Shown: positions 1 through 7,198, counted from the first letter of the stretch. The stretch is 15,367 nt of DNA from Streptomyces sp. NBC_01571 (GCF_026339875.1 NZ_JAPEPZ010000011.1:1-15367); one strand, 5' to 3'. Notes: a model not told the origin generated them from the sequence alone. Made by a program: numbers and translations.

Positions 1-300
1 TAATTGGCGCGGAGCGCCAATAGAGGCCGGTCTATTTCCCGAAGGGAAATTGGGCCCCAATTCGCGGAGCGAATCGCATTCCACGTTTGGAGCGCAGCGG
101 AAAACGTGGAAATTCCCCTGAACGGGGAATGTGAAAAGGCGCGGAGCGTCTTTTCATCGCTCCAATCTGAAAACCCGAGCGAAGAATTCAAGGGAATTGG
201 AATTCACCGGAATTACAATTCCGGAGGAATTGTTTCGTCTTTCCGGGGGCCGGTCGGGTGAATTCTCGGGCCGAATTCGACCGTTTCCGCCCTTCGGGCG
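1..300. repeat. Hairpin-rich non-coding left end (telomere-like or origin-like)
   Basis: At least eight inverted repeats lie nearly end to end. They include 3-21 (8-bp stem, loop GGA), 34-50 (7 bp, GAA), 60-74 (6 bp, GGA), 79-111 (10 bp, 13-nt loop that itself holds a GC/GC stem with loop GCA), 112-130 (7 bp), 132-156 (11 bp with one G-T pair, loop GGA), 207-224 (8 bp, 2-nt spacer) and 288-300 (5 bp, loop TTC). The DNA is AT-richer than the coding part and rich in AATT. Streptomyces telomeres carry similar stem-GNA-stem palindromes (for example CCCGCGGAGCGGG), so a linear-plasmid end is one reading. A structured origin of a circular plasmid cut at this point is the other. No credible gene is seen here. 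Confidence 0.75.
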
Positions 301-365
301 CTGACTACGGAGGGTGATGGATCGTACGACGAACGCCCCAAATTCCTATGGGGAGGCCAAAATCC

Positions 366-528
366 GGGGGGCACGGGGGGCACGGGGGGCACGGGCTCTA
401 TAACCGCAGGTCAGGAGGGTGTTTCCCGTGCCCCCCGGCGCGGCCGTGCCCCCGTGGCCGGGGGGCACGGGGGGCAGGACCGGGGGGCACGGCCCTGTCG
501 GGGGGGCACGGGGGCCGTGGTGCCCCCC
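366..528. repeat. Iteron-like array of GGGGGGCAC 9-mers in both orientations
   Basis: Exact copies of GGGGGGCAC start at 366, 375 and 384 (tandem) and at 460, 482 and 501. A variant ending in CAG starts at 469. Inverted copies GTGCCCCCC lie at 428-436 and 520-528, with a partial one at 446-453. The block is non-coding and lies between the hairpin-rich end and the first gene. Short direct repeats in a gene-free segment suggest iterons of a replication origin. The runs of six G also allow G-quadruplex formation on the plus strand. Function is inferred. Confidence 0.6.
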
Positions 529-577
529 GGACCGGTACGACTACCGGTCACGATCCGTGAGGTTCGCCGGGCAAAAG

Positions 578-624
578 GAATTCCCCCTACGGTGCTCCGG
601 AGGGAGAATTCGCGGGGGGAATTC
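578..624 (-). terminator. Inverted repeat after the 631-1002 gene
   Basis: GAATTCCCCC (578-587) pairs perfectly with GGGGGAATTC (615-624), and the loop contains the palindrome CTCCGGAG. It lies just past the stop codon of the minus-strand gene ending at 631. There is no T-tract, which is common for actinomycete terminators, so its role is inferred from position. Confidence 0.45.
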
Positions 625-630
625 GGCGGG

Positions 631-1002
631 TCAGATGCCGATGTGTCGGCGGCCGGAATCGTAGAGGCGCCGGACGCTGGACTGCTTGTTGGCGTCGTCG
701 TAGAGCGCGGTGGCAATGCGCCGCCAGGACAGGCCGTAGTGGTCGCGCAGGCGGACGACCTGCACAGCGGCGCGGCGCTCCAGGAGCCGTCCGAGCTCGG
801 CGGTGGCCGTCGCCATGGCCACGGCGTACTCCTCGGTGGCGGGCTCGGTGTGGCCGGCCTCGCTCGCGCCGAGGGATTCGAGCGCGAAGGCGAGCTGGTC
901 GCTCTCGACGGAGCGGGCGAGGTAGCCGCGGGGGTCGTCCGCCTGCGGCTCCCAGGTGATCTCTGCGCGGTTCCCGGCGGTCTTGGTGAGGGTCACAGCC
1001 AT
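631..1002 (-). CDS. Small putative DNA-binding protein, HTH-like C-terminus
   Basis: This 123-residue protein starts at an ATG at 1002 behind a strong ribosome binding site (GGGGAGGA, 1009-1016). No family was recognised with certainty. The N-terminal 30 residues look like a short beta-rich segment. Residues 56-80 are an alanine/glutamate-rich helix. Residues 82-104 (VVRLRDHYGLSWRRIATAL) read as a helix-turn-helix of the kind found in sigma region 4 and small regulators. The gene stands alone, with its own promoter at 1050-1078 and octamer cluster A immediately upstream of the -35 box, so it is probably controlled by the protein that binds that cluster. It is the gene nearest the candidate origin, so a copy-control or replication-accessory role is possible but unproven. 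Confidence 0.75.
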   Translation of the reverse strand: MAVTLTKTAGNRAEITWEPQADDPRGYLARSVESDQLAFALESLGASEAGHTEPATEEYAVAMATATAELGRLLERRAAVQVVRLRDHYGLSWRRIATALYDDANKQSSVRRLYDSGRRHIGI

Positions 1003-1049
1003 GGTGGGTCCTCCCCGATTCGGTCGGTGTGCGCGTTGTGCACGTCTCC

Positions 1050-1078
1050 ACTATGGCAGGGGGGTGCGCAATGCGCAA
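1050..1078 (-). promoter_or_regulatory. Promoter of the 631-1002 gene
   Basis: Read on the minus strand, a -35 TTGCGC (1073-1078) and a -10 CATAGT (1050-1055) are separated by 17 bp. The -35 box lies in a near-palindrome built of two TGCGCA units (1065-1077). Octamer cluster A begins about 10 bp upstream. Confidence 0.5.
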
Positions 1079-1088
1079 GGGGCGTTGG

Positions 1089-1120
1089 TGACGTCGTGGC
1101 GTCACGACGCTACGACGTCA
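1089..1120. promoter_or_regulatory. Octamer cluster A (YGRCGYCR x4)
   Basis: Four contiguous 8-bp units fit the self-complementary consensus YGRCGYCR with one deviation. The stretch 1088-1121 is also a 16+2+16 bp inverted repeat with a single mismatch. It lies between the parAB terminator and the promoter of the 631-1002 gene. It is the most symmetrical of six such clusters in the window and a candidate binding site for the RHH protein encoded at 1187-1606. Confidence 0.7.
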
Positions 1121-1130
1121 CATACATGGC

Positions 1131-1162
1131 AAAACCCCTGCCAGACAAGGGCCTGGCAGGGG
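1131..1162 (-). terminator. Rho-independent terminator of parA-RHH operon
   Basis: CCCCTGCCAG (1135-1144) and CTGGCAGGGG (1153-1162) form a perfect 10-bp stem with an 8-nt loop. On the minus strand it is followed by TTTT (1131-1134). It sits about 25 bp past the stop of the 1187-1606 gene. Confidence 0.8.
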
Positions 1163-1186
1163 CACAGACGGCCGCAGGGCCGCCCG

Positions 1187-1606
1187 CTACGGCTTCAGCC
1201 GCCGTAGGAGCTTGCGCCGTACCGCGTCGTCCTCGCGGGCGAGCCGGATCAGCTCCCGGTAGACCTCGGCCTTGTCCAGCCGGGTCCGCCGGGCGTCGTC
1301 GCGCAGGCCGAGGATGAACCGGTCCACGTCGCTGGCCTCCTCGGGTTCCAGCCGGACCGTGTGGGCCACGGCGTCCTTCACGGCCGGGGCCGGGCGCCGG
1401 CCACCCCGCGACCTCCCCGGCCTGGAAGGAGCGGGCGCCGAAGGCGCTTCCTTCTGTTCTTCCTCCTGGACGTCGGGCGCGTCCTCCTGGCGGTCCGCCC
1501 CCTGGTCCTTCTCGGCCTCACGGCGCCGGAGATCCTGGAGGGTCTTCCAGTCGCCCGTCAGGCCGCCCATGTCCGGCGGGGGCAGAGAGCTGCGGGAGGC
1601 GTTCAC
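1187..1606 (-). CDS. Ribbon-helix-helix partition partner (ParB-like)
   Basis: This 139-residue protein is probably the centromere-binding partner of ParA. The start is the GTG at 1606, which overlaps the parA stop as GTGA and so indicates translational coupling; the longer in-frame extension would lie inside parA. Residues 1-75 are a charged, Pro/Ala/Arg-rich, probably disordered arm, the type of N-terminal tail that RHH partners use to stimulate ParA ATPase. Residues 81-125 fit a ribbon-helix-helix fold: a beta strand (AHTVRL), a helix from about 88 to 104 and a second helix from about 110 to 125 (DKAEVYRELIRLA). It has no classic ParB N-terminal or HTH domain. Expected targets are the YGRCGYCR octamer clusters, one of which lies upstream of this operon. 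The fold assignment is by pattern and the binding sites are inferred. Confidence 0.7.
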   Translation of the reverse strand: MNASRSSLPPPDMGGLTGDWKTLQDLRRREAEKDQGADRQEDAPDVQEEEQKEAPSAPAPSRPGRSRGGRRPAPAVKDAVAHTVRLEPEEASDVDRFILGLRDDARRTRLDKAEVYRELIRLAREDDAVRRKLLRRLKP

Positions 1607-2382
1607 GCGGCCAGCACCACCTTCGCCAGGTCCCGGTACCAGTCGGCGGCCTCGGACTTGGGCGCGTACTCCAGGACGGACTTCTTCTCGCGCCACGCCT
1701 TGCGGATGTCGGTCCGCTTGCGGATCTCCGCGATGACGGGCGGCTCACCGAGGCCGCGGAACGCGTCCAGCATGGAACTGACGATCTCGCCGTCGCGCAT
1801 GTCGAACCGGCTCGGGACCAGGCCCAGGATGTCGATGTCCGTGCGCATGTCGGCGCACAGGATGCCGACCTGACGCAGGAGCAGACGCAGGGCGCGGATG
1901 CTGGAGTCCTCGGCCTCGACCGGGATCACGAGTCCGGAGCGCTTGCCGGGGCGCCGGCGCGCGGCCATCAGCGCGCACTCGGTCCCGATGCCGAGCGAGG
2001 GCGGGGCATCGAGCACCCCCGCGTCGAAGTCCTCCTCGAAGTGCTCCAGGAGGTGAGCCAGCCGCATCTCCCGGTTGGTCGCGGCGTACAGCCCCTTGTC
2101 GAGCAGGAACATGTCCAGGGAGGTCGGCAGGACCCACAGGTTCGGCCGGTACTCCACCAGGAGCTGGTGGGGGTCGCCGGTCCACTCCCCCAGAACCCAG
2201 CCCTTCATGGTCCGGCCCTCGGCAGCCTCGGGCACGCCCAAAGCCTCGGTCAGGTGACCTTGGGGGTCCCAGTCCACCAGGAGCGTGCGGCGGCCGTACT
2301 CGGCCAGGGCCGCGCCCAGGTTGATGGAGTTCGCCGTCTTGCCGACCCCACCCTTCTGGTTCGTCATGCTGTAGATGTCCAC
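1603..2382 (-). CDS. parA: ParA-family partition ATPase
   Basis: This 259-residue Walker-type ATPase drives plasmid segregation. Visible motifs are the deviant Walker A KGGVGKT (residues 10-16, with the signature first lysine), Walker A' VDWDPQG (36-42) and Walker B GVLDAPP (122-128, D125). The short N-terminus without an HTH matches type Ib ParA proteins, which normally pair with small RHH partners as here. I chose GTG 2382, six residues before the first ATG (2367). A GGGAGG motif is 15 nt upstream, too far for ideal use. A TACGCT hexamer (2389-2394 on the minus strand) ends 6 nt before the GTG, so a leaderless transcript is possible. The gene is followed by its partner with a 4-bp overlap and preceded by octamer cluster B, suggesting autoregulation. 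Confidence 0.93.
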   Translation of the reverse strand: MDIYSMTNQKGGVGKTANSINLGAALAEYGRRTLLVDWDPQGHLTEALGVPEAAEGRTMKGWVLGEWTGDPHQLLVEYRPNLWVLPTSLDMFLLDKGLYAATNREMRLAHLLEHFEEDFDAGVLDAPPSLGIGTECALMAARRRPGKRSGLVIPVEAEDSSIRALRLLLRQVGILCADMRTDIDILGLVPSRFDMRDGEIVSSMLDAFRGLGEPPVIAEIRKRTDIRKAWREKKSVLEYAPKSEAADWYRDLAKVVLAA

Positions 2383-2417
2383 GGCGGCAGCGTAGAGCCT
2401 CCCGGCCCGCCCCGTGG

Positions 2418-2457
2418 TGACGCCACGACGCCACAGCCGCACGACGCCACGACGCGC
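2418..2457. promoter_or_regulatory. Octamer cluster B upstream of parA
   Basis: Five contiguous octamers follow the YGRCGYCR pattern. Units 1, 2 and 4 match it exactly, and units 3 and 5 are degenerate. The segment 2411-2437 is identical over 27 bp to 10343-10369 at cluster C. It lies 35-75 bp upstream of the parA GTG, over or just above where a -35 box would be, which is a fitting operator position for RHH-mediated autorepression and for a centromere. Confidence 0.7.
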
Positions 2458-2470
2458 CCTGTGCGGCCCC

Positions 2471-2573
2471 CTGTCGCGCTCGGACCAGGCCCGGGGGTTC
2501 CGGCCCGTCTGCCCAGCTCACAGCACGCGACAGCACCGCACACGACAGGCCCGCGCGACAGGCCGCGCGACAG
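2471..2573. repeat. RCGACAG repeats upstream of parA
   Basis: CGACAG occurs in direct orientation at 2528, 2543, 2556 and 2568 (spacing 15, 13 and 12 bp), in the broader context GCGYGACAGGC. One inverted copy, CTGTCGCG, lies at 2471-2478. The same motif family recurs at the 3' end of traB (14508-14635). CACGCGACAG is present exactly in both places. This is a candidate protein-binding array of unknown role. Confidence 0.5.
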
Positions 2574-2612
2574 CCGAGTGCCCAGCACCGAGGGTCGATG
2601 CTGGGCACTCGG
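2574..2612 (-). terminator. Terminator of the replication operon
   Basis: CCGAGTGCCCAGCA (2574-2587) and its exact complement (2599-2612) form a 14-bp perfect stem with an 11-nt loop, 10 bp past the stop of the 2622-2960 gene. No T-tract is present. The hairpin could act in either direction. Confidence 0.7.
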
Positions 2613-2621
2613 CGAGCCGTT

Positions 2622-2960
2622 CTAGCCGCCGTTGGAGAAGCTGAAACCCTTCTCCGCTCGCTGGATCTCCTCGAAGTTTAGGCCGTTGGTCTCGGCCCAC
2701 TCTTCGAGGTCGTCTGCGGTTTCGTACACCTCGGAAACCTCAGCGATCCGGTGCCAGGGGAAGAACGCCGCGCCGACCTGGAAGCTCCTCGACTCGTCCC
2801 CGTCGTTCTTGAACACGGTCAGTTCCCAGCAACCGGTGAGCCAGAGCCCGTGCTCTCGGAACTTGAGGTACTTGCCGCGGACGTCGATGCCTTCGGCGAC
2901 GCCGTCCTCCCTGGTGCTGTCGGTGAACGTGATCGTGTAGTGCGGTTCGGAGGCAGCCAT
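2622..2960 (-). CDS. Hypothetical protein, last gene of replication operon
   Basis: This is a 112-residue acidic soluble protein of unrecognised family. The ATG at 2960 has an AAAGGG ribosome binding site (2968-2973). The first 60 residues look beta-rich (YTITFTDST, KYLKFRE, CWELTVFKN), followed by FPWHRIAEVSEVYE and an acidic helix (TADDLEEWAE). A single cysteine, C44, is present and there are no membrane segments. It begins 29 bp after the 2990-3562 gene and ends at a strong hairpin, so it is probably cotranscribed with the replication protein. The compact strand-rich N-terminus would suit a small binding domain, but no function can be assigned. Confidence 0.75.
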   Translation of the reverse strand: MAASEPHYTITFTDSTREDGVAEGIDVRGKYLKFREHGLWLTGCWELTVFKNDGDESRSFQVGAAFFPWHRIAEVSEVYETADDLEEWAETNGLNFEEIQRAEKGFSFSNGG

Positions 2961-2989
2961 GCTGATGCCCTTTCAGTTCTGAGGACGGG

Positions 2990-3562
2990 TCAGTAGTCCA
3001 CGCTGTGGATCGTGGACGCCGAGACGTTGATCAGGCCGCCCGGGATCCCGTACGCGTCCGCGATCAACGGAATGGCGACGTCGTAGTCGGGTCCGCCCTT
3101 GGCCTCCATGGCGTCGATGAACGTCTTCACGTCCGACCCGTGCAGCGTGCCGGACATCGTGCCCGACCACTCGGTATCCGAGATCACCCAGTCACCGTCC
3201 GCGCTCACGTGAAGGAACGGCGGGTAGACCCGCTCCGGCCGCTCCCCGGGCCCGGCCGGACCGCCCTCACCCTCGCCCTCCTCGCCGGGAGCCTCGGGAG
3301 GCGCCGCCTCCTCGGCCGGGGCCGAGGGAGCCGAGGGCGCGGACGGAGCAGACGGAGCCGAGGGAGCCTCGGGTGCCGGGGCCTCCTTCTTCTTCCCCCG
3401 GCCGAACAGCCGCCCGAGCAGACCGCCGCGCTTCTTCCCGCCCTCCTCAGCCGGGGCCGGGGTCGGCTCGGGCCGAGGCGCCGGCGCCGGGGTCGGGGTC
3501 GGCTCTGGGCGCGGGCCCTCCTCGCGGTCCTTGCCCCTGCCGAACTTCCACCACTTGGCCAT
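2990..3562 (-). CDS. Hypothetical protein with Ala-Pro-Ser linker and compact C-terminal domain
   Basis: This 190-residue protein starts 3 bp after the replication gene ends, and its ribosome binding site (CTCCCCCC complement, 3569-3576) lies inside that gene. It has a basic N-terminus (MAKWWKFGRGK), a Pro/Ala/Glu-rich stretch (about 15-42), a very basic patch (GGKKRGGLLGRLFGRGKKK, 41-59) and a low-complexity tract with five APS repeats (about 66-82). An acidic glycine-rich spacer follows, then a folded-looking C-terminal domain (about 112-190, from VYPPFLHVSADGDW to SASTIHSVDY). The architecture resembles a tethered adaptor: a nucleic-acid or membrane-binding basic segment, a flexible arm and a small binding domain. 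The family was not recognised. Tight coupling suggests that it acts with the replication protein. Confidence 0.75.
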   Translation of the reverse strand: MAKWWKFGRGKDREEGPRPEPTPTPAPAPRPEPTPAPAEEGGKKRGGLLGRLFGRGKKKEAPAPEAPSAPSAPSAPSAPSAPAEEAAPPEAPGEEGEGEGGPAGPGERPERVYPPFLHVSADGDWVISDTEWSGTMSGTLHGSDVKTFIDAMEAKGGPDYDVAIPLIADAYGIPGGLINVSASTIHSVDY

Positions 3563-3565
3563 GGG

Positions 3566-6500
3566 TCACTCCCCCCGCTGGTTCAGGTACCGGTCCAGTG
3601 CGCCGTGGGCGCCGGTCTTGTGCTCCGGGGCGTCCAGGAGCGGAAGGAGCTCGGCCATGGGTGCCTGGCCCTCGATGCTCCAGGAGCGGCCCGAGGTGCC
3701 GATCTCCATGGACGCGGGCTTGGCCGCCATCGGATCGGCGTCGTCGCTCACGTAGGTGGCGGCGTCCACGTAGACGCTCAGCGGGAGACGGCCGTCCTCC
3801 CGGGCGAACTTGGCCAGACCCCGGTAGAGGTTCGCCGTCGCGTGCGCGATCAGCATGTGCGCCCAGTCGGGCCGGAAGTACACGTCCTTGGTGAAGTCGC
3901 CGCCGGTCGCGTGGTCGGTCTTGTGCTCCCGCCGGGAGAGGTAGCCGCGGAAGCTCTGGTAGATCCGGCCGTGCACCTGCTTGGCCCACTTCGCTCCGGG
4001 CCGTCCGTCCTCCATGGCCGCCACGATCCGGTTGCGGCTGGTGGACATCAGCTTGTACATGCGGGACAGGGCCGCCGGGGAGGTCTCCCAGTGCCAGGAC
4101 TCCAGCACCTTCGGCGTCCACTCCTGGTACTCATCCATCAGGAGCTCCACGCTCGGGGTCGGCAGCCAATAGCCGCCCTCGGGCATCTCGCGGAACTGGA
4201 AGTCCGGCAGGCCCGGCAGACCGGTGCCGGGGACGTCGGCCAGCCGCCAGTACCCGGCCATCCCCTTGTCGAACGGCGTGCCCTCGCCGCCGTGGGTCGG
4301 CTCCCCGATGCCGAGCTTGGTCGGCCCGTACGCGCCGAGCCAGGCCGCCGTCTTGTCGTACCGGTGCAGCCAGCCGCCCGCCCGCTCGGCCTCGGTCGGC
4401 TCGCGGTGCCACTGCTGCGGGACCATCAGCGGCACCATGCGCAGACCCTGCGCGGCCGGGGGCACGGCGCCCTCGCGCACGGCCTGGCACAGGAACTCGG
4501 TCTTGCCCTTCCCGCCGGCGAAGTCCTCGCCGGTCTGGTTCGGGCCTTGGAAGTACGGCACGACCTTGGGCCGCTCCTGGGTGCCGTGCAGCGTGGACAT
4601 CAGGTAGACCATCAGCGCGTCCAGGAGGACTTCCGGGGTCTCGGCCCCGCCCCAGCCTCCCCGGCCGGGCTGCTTGGCCTTGTCGAACCGGTGCTCATAG
4701 GCGGGCACGGCCACGACCACCCGGCGGTCCCGTGCGGTCTCGTCGGCCAGGACCAGCGTCATCCATGCCGTGATCCCGGCCGGGTGCAGCTCGGCCACGG
4801 GCGACCCGGCCGATGGGATCGCCCACGGGTGCGCCACGGGGTTCATCGCCCCCGGCGGCTTCACCGAGTCTTCCTCGCCCTTGCCCTCGGCCGCCCGGGT
4901 CTGGGCCATGCCCAGCTTCCGCCGCTCCTCGAACGAGGGCAGGCCCATGGCCTCCATGGCCTCCTGGTGGACCCAGAGCGTCTTGAGCCCGTACGCGGCC
5001 ACCAGGGCTGGCACGTCGTCCACCGAGCGGGGCACGGGCACCTTCACCGGCTCCCGGTTGGGCAGATGCAGCACCCCGTTGCCCAGGACGCCGAACCGGG
5101 TCGCGGATAGGGTGCGGCCGATCGCCCGCGCCTCGAGGGAGGCGAACGAGCGGTCCGTCACGCGCTCGGCGGCCTCGGGGAAGACGATCCGGGGCGGAGC
5201 CGTGGGCCGGGGTGGAGCCTGCACGGTCCTTGTGACGTCACGACGCCGTGACGCTGCGGCGTCGGCATCCTGGGCCTGAACTGCGGCGGCAGGGTTCCGG
5301 TAGGTCTCCATGGCCCGGTTCTCGGCCGCCACGGTGGCCGAGTCGTCGCCGGGTACCGGAGCCTGGTCCGGGGTCACCTGCGGCGGCGTCTCGCGGTCGG
5401 TGAAGGCTTCCTGGGCCTTGGCTGGGTCGAAGATGTACGCCCGTCCCGGCAGCGCGTCGCGCAGCTCCCGGGTGGCGTGCTTGGACGCCAGCTTGGTCTT
5501 CTCGGTCGTCTTCAGCACGCCGCGCCGCTTCAGCTCCTGGAGGCCCGGCACGGGCGAGTCGATGCCGCCCGCCTTCACCAGCTCGGCCAGCGTCGCCACG
5601 TACACGTAGACCTGGCCCTGGTGGTAGTAGCCCAGCACCCGCCGGGGCTTGAACTCCTGGCCAGCCCAGACTTCCGGAGCCAGGATCGTGGACTGGACCC
5701 ACGCGGCGGGCTCCTGGACGATGGCGCCGGCCACCTTCTCCCACAGGATCTGTCCCGGGGTCAGGTGGTGCTCGATGGCCTCACCGAGGATGCGCGGGAG
5801 CTCCCGGCGGGCGTCCTCCTCGGCCATCGCGCCGAGCTCGGGCATCCCCAGGAGCTCCGCGAGCATGTACGCGCCGACGCACCACGCGGACAGGATGCGG
5901 GCCAGGGTCAGCGGGATGCCGCCGTTGTTCCGGGTCTCCTCGGTCGCCAGACGGTCCACGATCTCCGTGTGCAGCTCCCGCCAGGTCGCCATCCGCTCGG
6001 CCGTGAAGAATCCGCCGTCCCGTGCCCACACCAGCGGCCAGCCGTGGAAGCGCGAGGCCAGGTCGAACGCCTCGGCCGTCGCGGGTGCGGCGGTGAAGAA
6101 CGGGCCGTTCAACTGGAGGAGGCGGGAGGCCAGGGACTCCACCTGGCCCTGGCGGTGCAGCGACTCGTTTGAGGAGGTGACGAAGATGCTGTGCCAGGTG
6201 CCGACCGACTTCACGAGCGCGTTGCCCTTGCCCAGCCGCCCGCGCTTGGCGCCCGCCACGATCCGCTGGAACAGCTTCTCCAGCTCGGGCAGCGACAGGG
6301 CCGAGGAGGACGTCTCCTCGCGGCACATCGGCAGGTAGCGGGCCTGAATCAGGATCTCGGGCAGGGACAGGCCCGTGTTGTTCATCGAGCCGAACAGCTC
6401 GCCGGTCTCCTCGCTCGGGTCGCCCATCAGCGCGCACATGACCTGCTGCACGCTCGACTTACCGATCTGCCCGCCGCCGGTCAGGTTCAGGATGTGCGCC

Positions 6501-7156
6501 GGGACGCCGTGCAGGCTGGAGATCAGCGGGCCCGCGAACATCGCGGACAGGACCAGCGTCGTGCGGGGCGACTGCGTGGCCAGGTGCATGACCCGGGCCC
6601 ACCCCTTGCGGGCAGCCTCCTGGTCCAGCTCGCGCACCTTGAGGTAGCCGTACTCCTGGGCGTCGGCGTCGGGGAGTGTCAGGCCGCCGGCCGCGTCCTT
6701 CACCGGCAGGGCCGGGACCTCCTCGGCCGCCATGACGTCCTCACCGAAGATCTGCGCGTAGGCGTGCCGCGCATCGGGGGTGGTGGGGCGCTGTCTGCCT
6801 GCGCGGTCGGCCCAGGTGCCGTCCAGCACTTCCTCGGCCGAGACGATCCGCGGACCCTCCTCGGTCTGGATCTGGTACGCGATCTTCGTGTGCCGCCGGT
6901 CGGACATGCGGTAGGTGATCCGGCCCATGACCACGGGCACGGTGCCCACGGGCAGAGCCGGGGCGTCCTTGCTCGCGCGGTGCAGAAGCATCCGGTCCAC
7001 GGGCCGGAAGAACCAGCCCGCCTTCAGGCCCGCGATCGGCCGAGCGCCGACAGGGGTCCCTTCCCGTTCGAGGTTCGAGACCGTCCCGCCCGTGCCCCGC
7101 TTCTGCCGGGGTACCTCTTCCGCAGACTCTGAGGTCTGCGGGTGCTGCTGATTCAC
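3566..7156 (-). CDS. Putative replication protein: DUF927-like ATPase joined to a polymerase-B-like region
   Basis: This 1196-residue protein starts at GTG 7156 behind AGAAGGG. Residues 185-355 form an ATPase module: P-loop GGGQIGKSS (227-235, K233), a Walker B-like YLPMCREE (E280/E281), a sensor-like VTSSNES (N330) and a finger-like SRLLQL (R345), in the order seen in DUF927/SF3-type helicases. Residues 600-670 are a linker containing octamer cluster D. The C-terminal 500 residues hold RYDKTAAWL (D934), KQVHGRIYQ (K1059 and Y1066, spaced as in the family-B motif Kx3NSxYG) and VYVDAAT (D1131), followed by SDD (1137-1139). The A-to-C spacing of 197 residues is like that of protein-primed family-B polymerases, but the second motif C aspartate is alanine. 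It is the only strong replication candidate here. The ATPase is fairly secure; the polymerase link is inference. Confidence 0.8.
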   Translation of the reverse strand: MNQQHPQTSESAEEVPRQKRGTGGTVSNLEREGTPVGARPIAGLKAGWFFRPVDRMLLHRASKDAPALPVGTVPVVMGRITYRMSDRRHTKIAYQIQTEEGPRIVSAEEVLDGTWADRAGRQRPTTPDARHAYAQIFGEDVMAAEEVPALPVKDAAGGLTLPDADAQEYGYLKVRELDQEAARKGWARVMHLATQSPRTTLVLSAMFAGPLISSLHGVPAHILNLTGGGQIGKSSVQQVMCALMGDPSEETGELFGSMNNTGLSLPEILIQARYLPMCREETSSSALSLPELEKLFQRIVAGAKRGRLGKGNALVKSVGTWHSIFVTSSNESLHRQGQVESLASRLLQLNGPFFTAAPATAEAFDLASRFHGWPLVWARDGGFFTAERMATWRELHTEIVDRLATEETRNNGGIPLTLARILSAWCVGAYMLAELLGMPELGAMAEEDARRELPRILGEAIEHHLTPGQILWEKVAGAIVQEPAAWVQSTILAPEVWAGQEFKPRRVLGYYHQGQVYVYVATLAELVKAGGIDSPVPGLQELKRRGVLKTTEKTKLASKHATRELRDALPGRAYIFDPAKAQEAFTDRETPPQVTPDQAPVPGDDSATVAAENRAMETYRNPAAAVQAQDADAAASRRRDVTRTVQAPPRPTAPPRIVFPEAAERVTDRSFASLEARAIGRTLSATRFGVLGNGVLHLPNREPVKVPVPRSVDDVPALVAAYGLKTLWVHQEAMEAMGLPSFEERRKLGMAQTRAAEGKGEEDSVKPPGAMNPVAHPWAIPSAGSPVAELHPAGITAWMTLVLADETARDRRVVVAVPAYEHRFDKAKQPGRGGWGGAETPEVLLDALMVYLMSTLHGTQERPKVVPYFQGPNQTGEDFAGGKGKTEFLCQAVREGAVPPAAQGLRMVPLMVPQQWHREPTEAERAGGWLHRYDKTAAWLGAYGPTKLGIGEPTHGGEGTPFDKGMAGYWRLADVPGTGLPGLPDFQFREMPEGGYWLPTPSVELLMDEYQEWTPKVLESWHWETSPAALSRMYKLMSTSRNRIVAAMEDGRPGAKWAKQVHGRIYQSFRGYLSRREHKTDHATGGDFTKDVYFRPDWAHMLIAHATANLYRGLAKFAREDGRLPLSVYVDAATYVSDDADPMAAKPASMEIGTSGRSWSIEGQAPMAELLPLLDAPEHKTGAHGALDRYLNQRGE
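5233..5264. promoter_or_regulatory. Octamer cluster D inside the replication gene
   Basis: Four contiguous YGRCGYCR octamers lie within the inter-domain linker of the 3566-7156 gene, where they encode DAAASRRRDVT at about residues 632-642. Cluster E in the spdB-like gene is read as DAATLRRRDVT in the same frame. Confidence 0.65.
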
Positions 7157-7161
7157 GTGTG

Positions 7162-7198
7162 CCCTTCTGGGCCACCGCCAGAGTGATCGCCAGAAGGG
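7162..7198 (-). promoter_or_regulatory. Leader hairpin masking the ribosome binding site of the replication gene
   Basis: On the minus strand CCCTTCTGG (complement of 7190-7198) pairs perfectly with CCAGAAGGG (complement of 7162-7170), which includes the AGAAGGG ribosome binding site of the GTG at 7156. The stem is 9 bp with a 19-nt loop and falls within the predicted transcript. It could limit initiator synthesis. Confidence 0.55.

Noticed and set aside
4..261. Open frame of 85 codons across the left end
   Set aside because: It is built from the hairpin repeats, begins with TTG without a ribosome binding site, and has no plausible protein character.
366..528. CRISPR array
   Set aside because: The repeats are 9-mers without uniform spacers and occur in both orientations; no cas genes are present.
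454..1317. Long plus-strand open frame
   Set aside because: It runs through G-rich iterons, opposite the 631-1002 gene and through a strong terminator; it is a GC-bias shadow.
3310..3375. Minisatellite of GGAGCC-like units
   Set aside because: It is explained by the codons of the Ala-Pro-Ser repeats in the 2990-3562 protein.
3005..5110. 701-codon plus-strand open frame
   Set aside because: It is antisense to three minus-strand genes with better starts and recognisable motifs; its His/Arg/Gly-rich translation is typical of a shadow frame.
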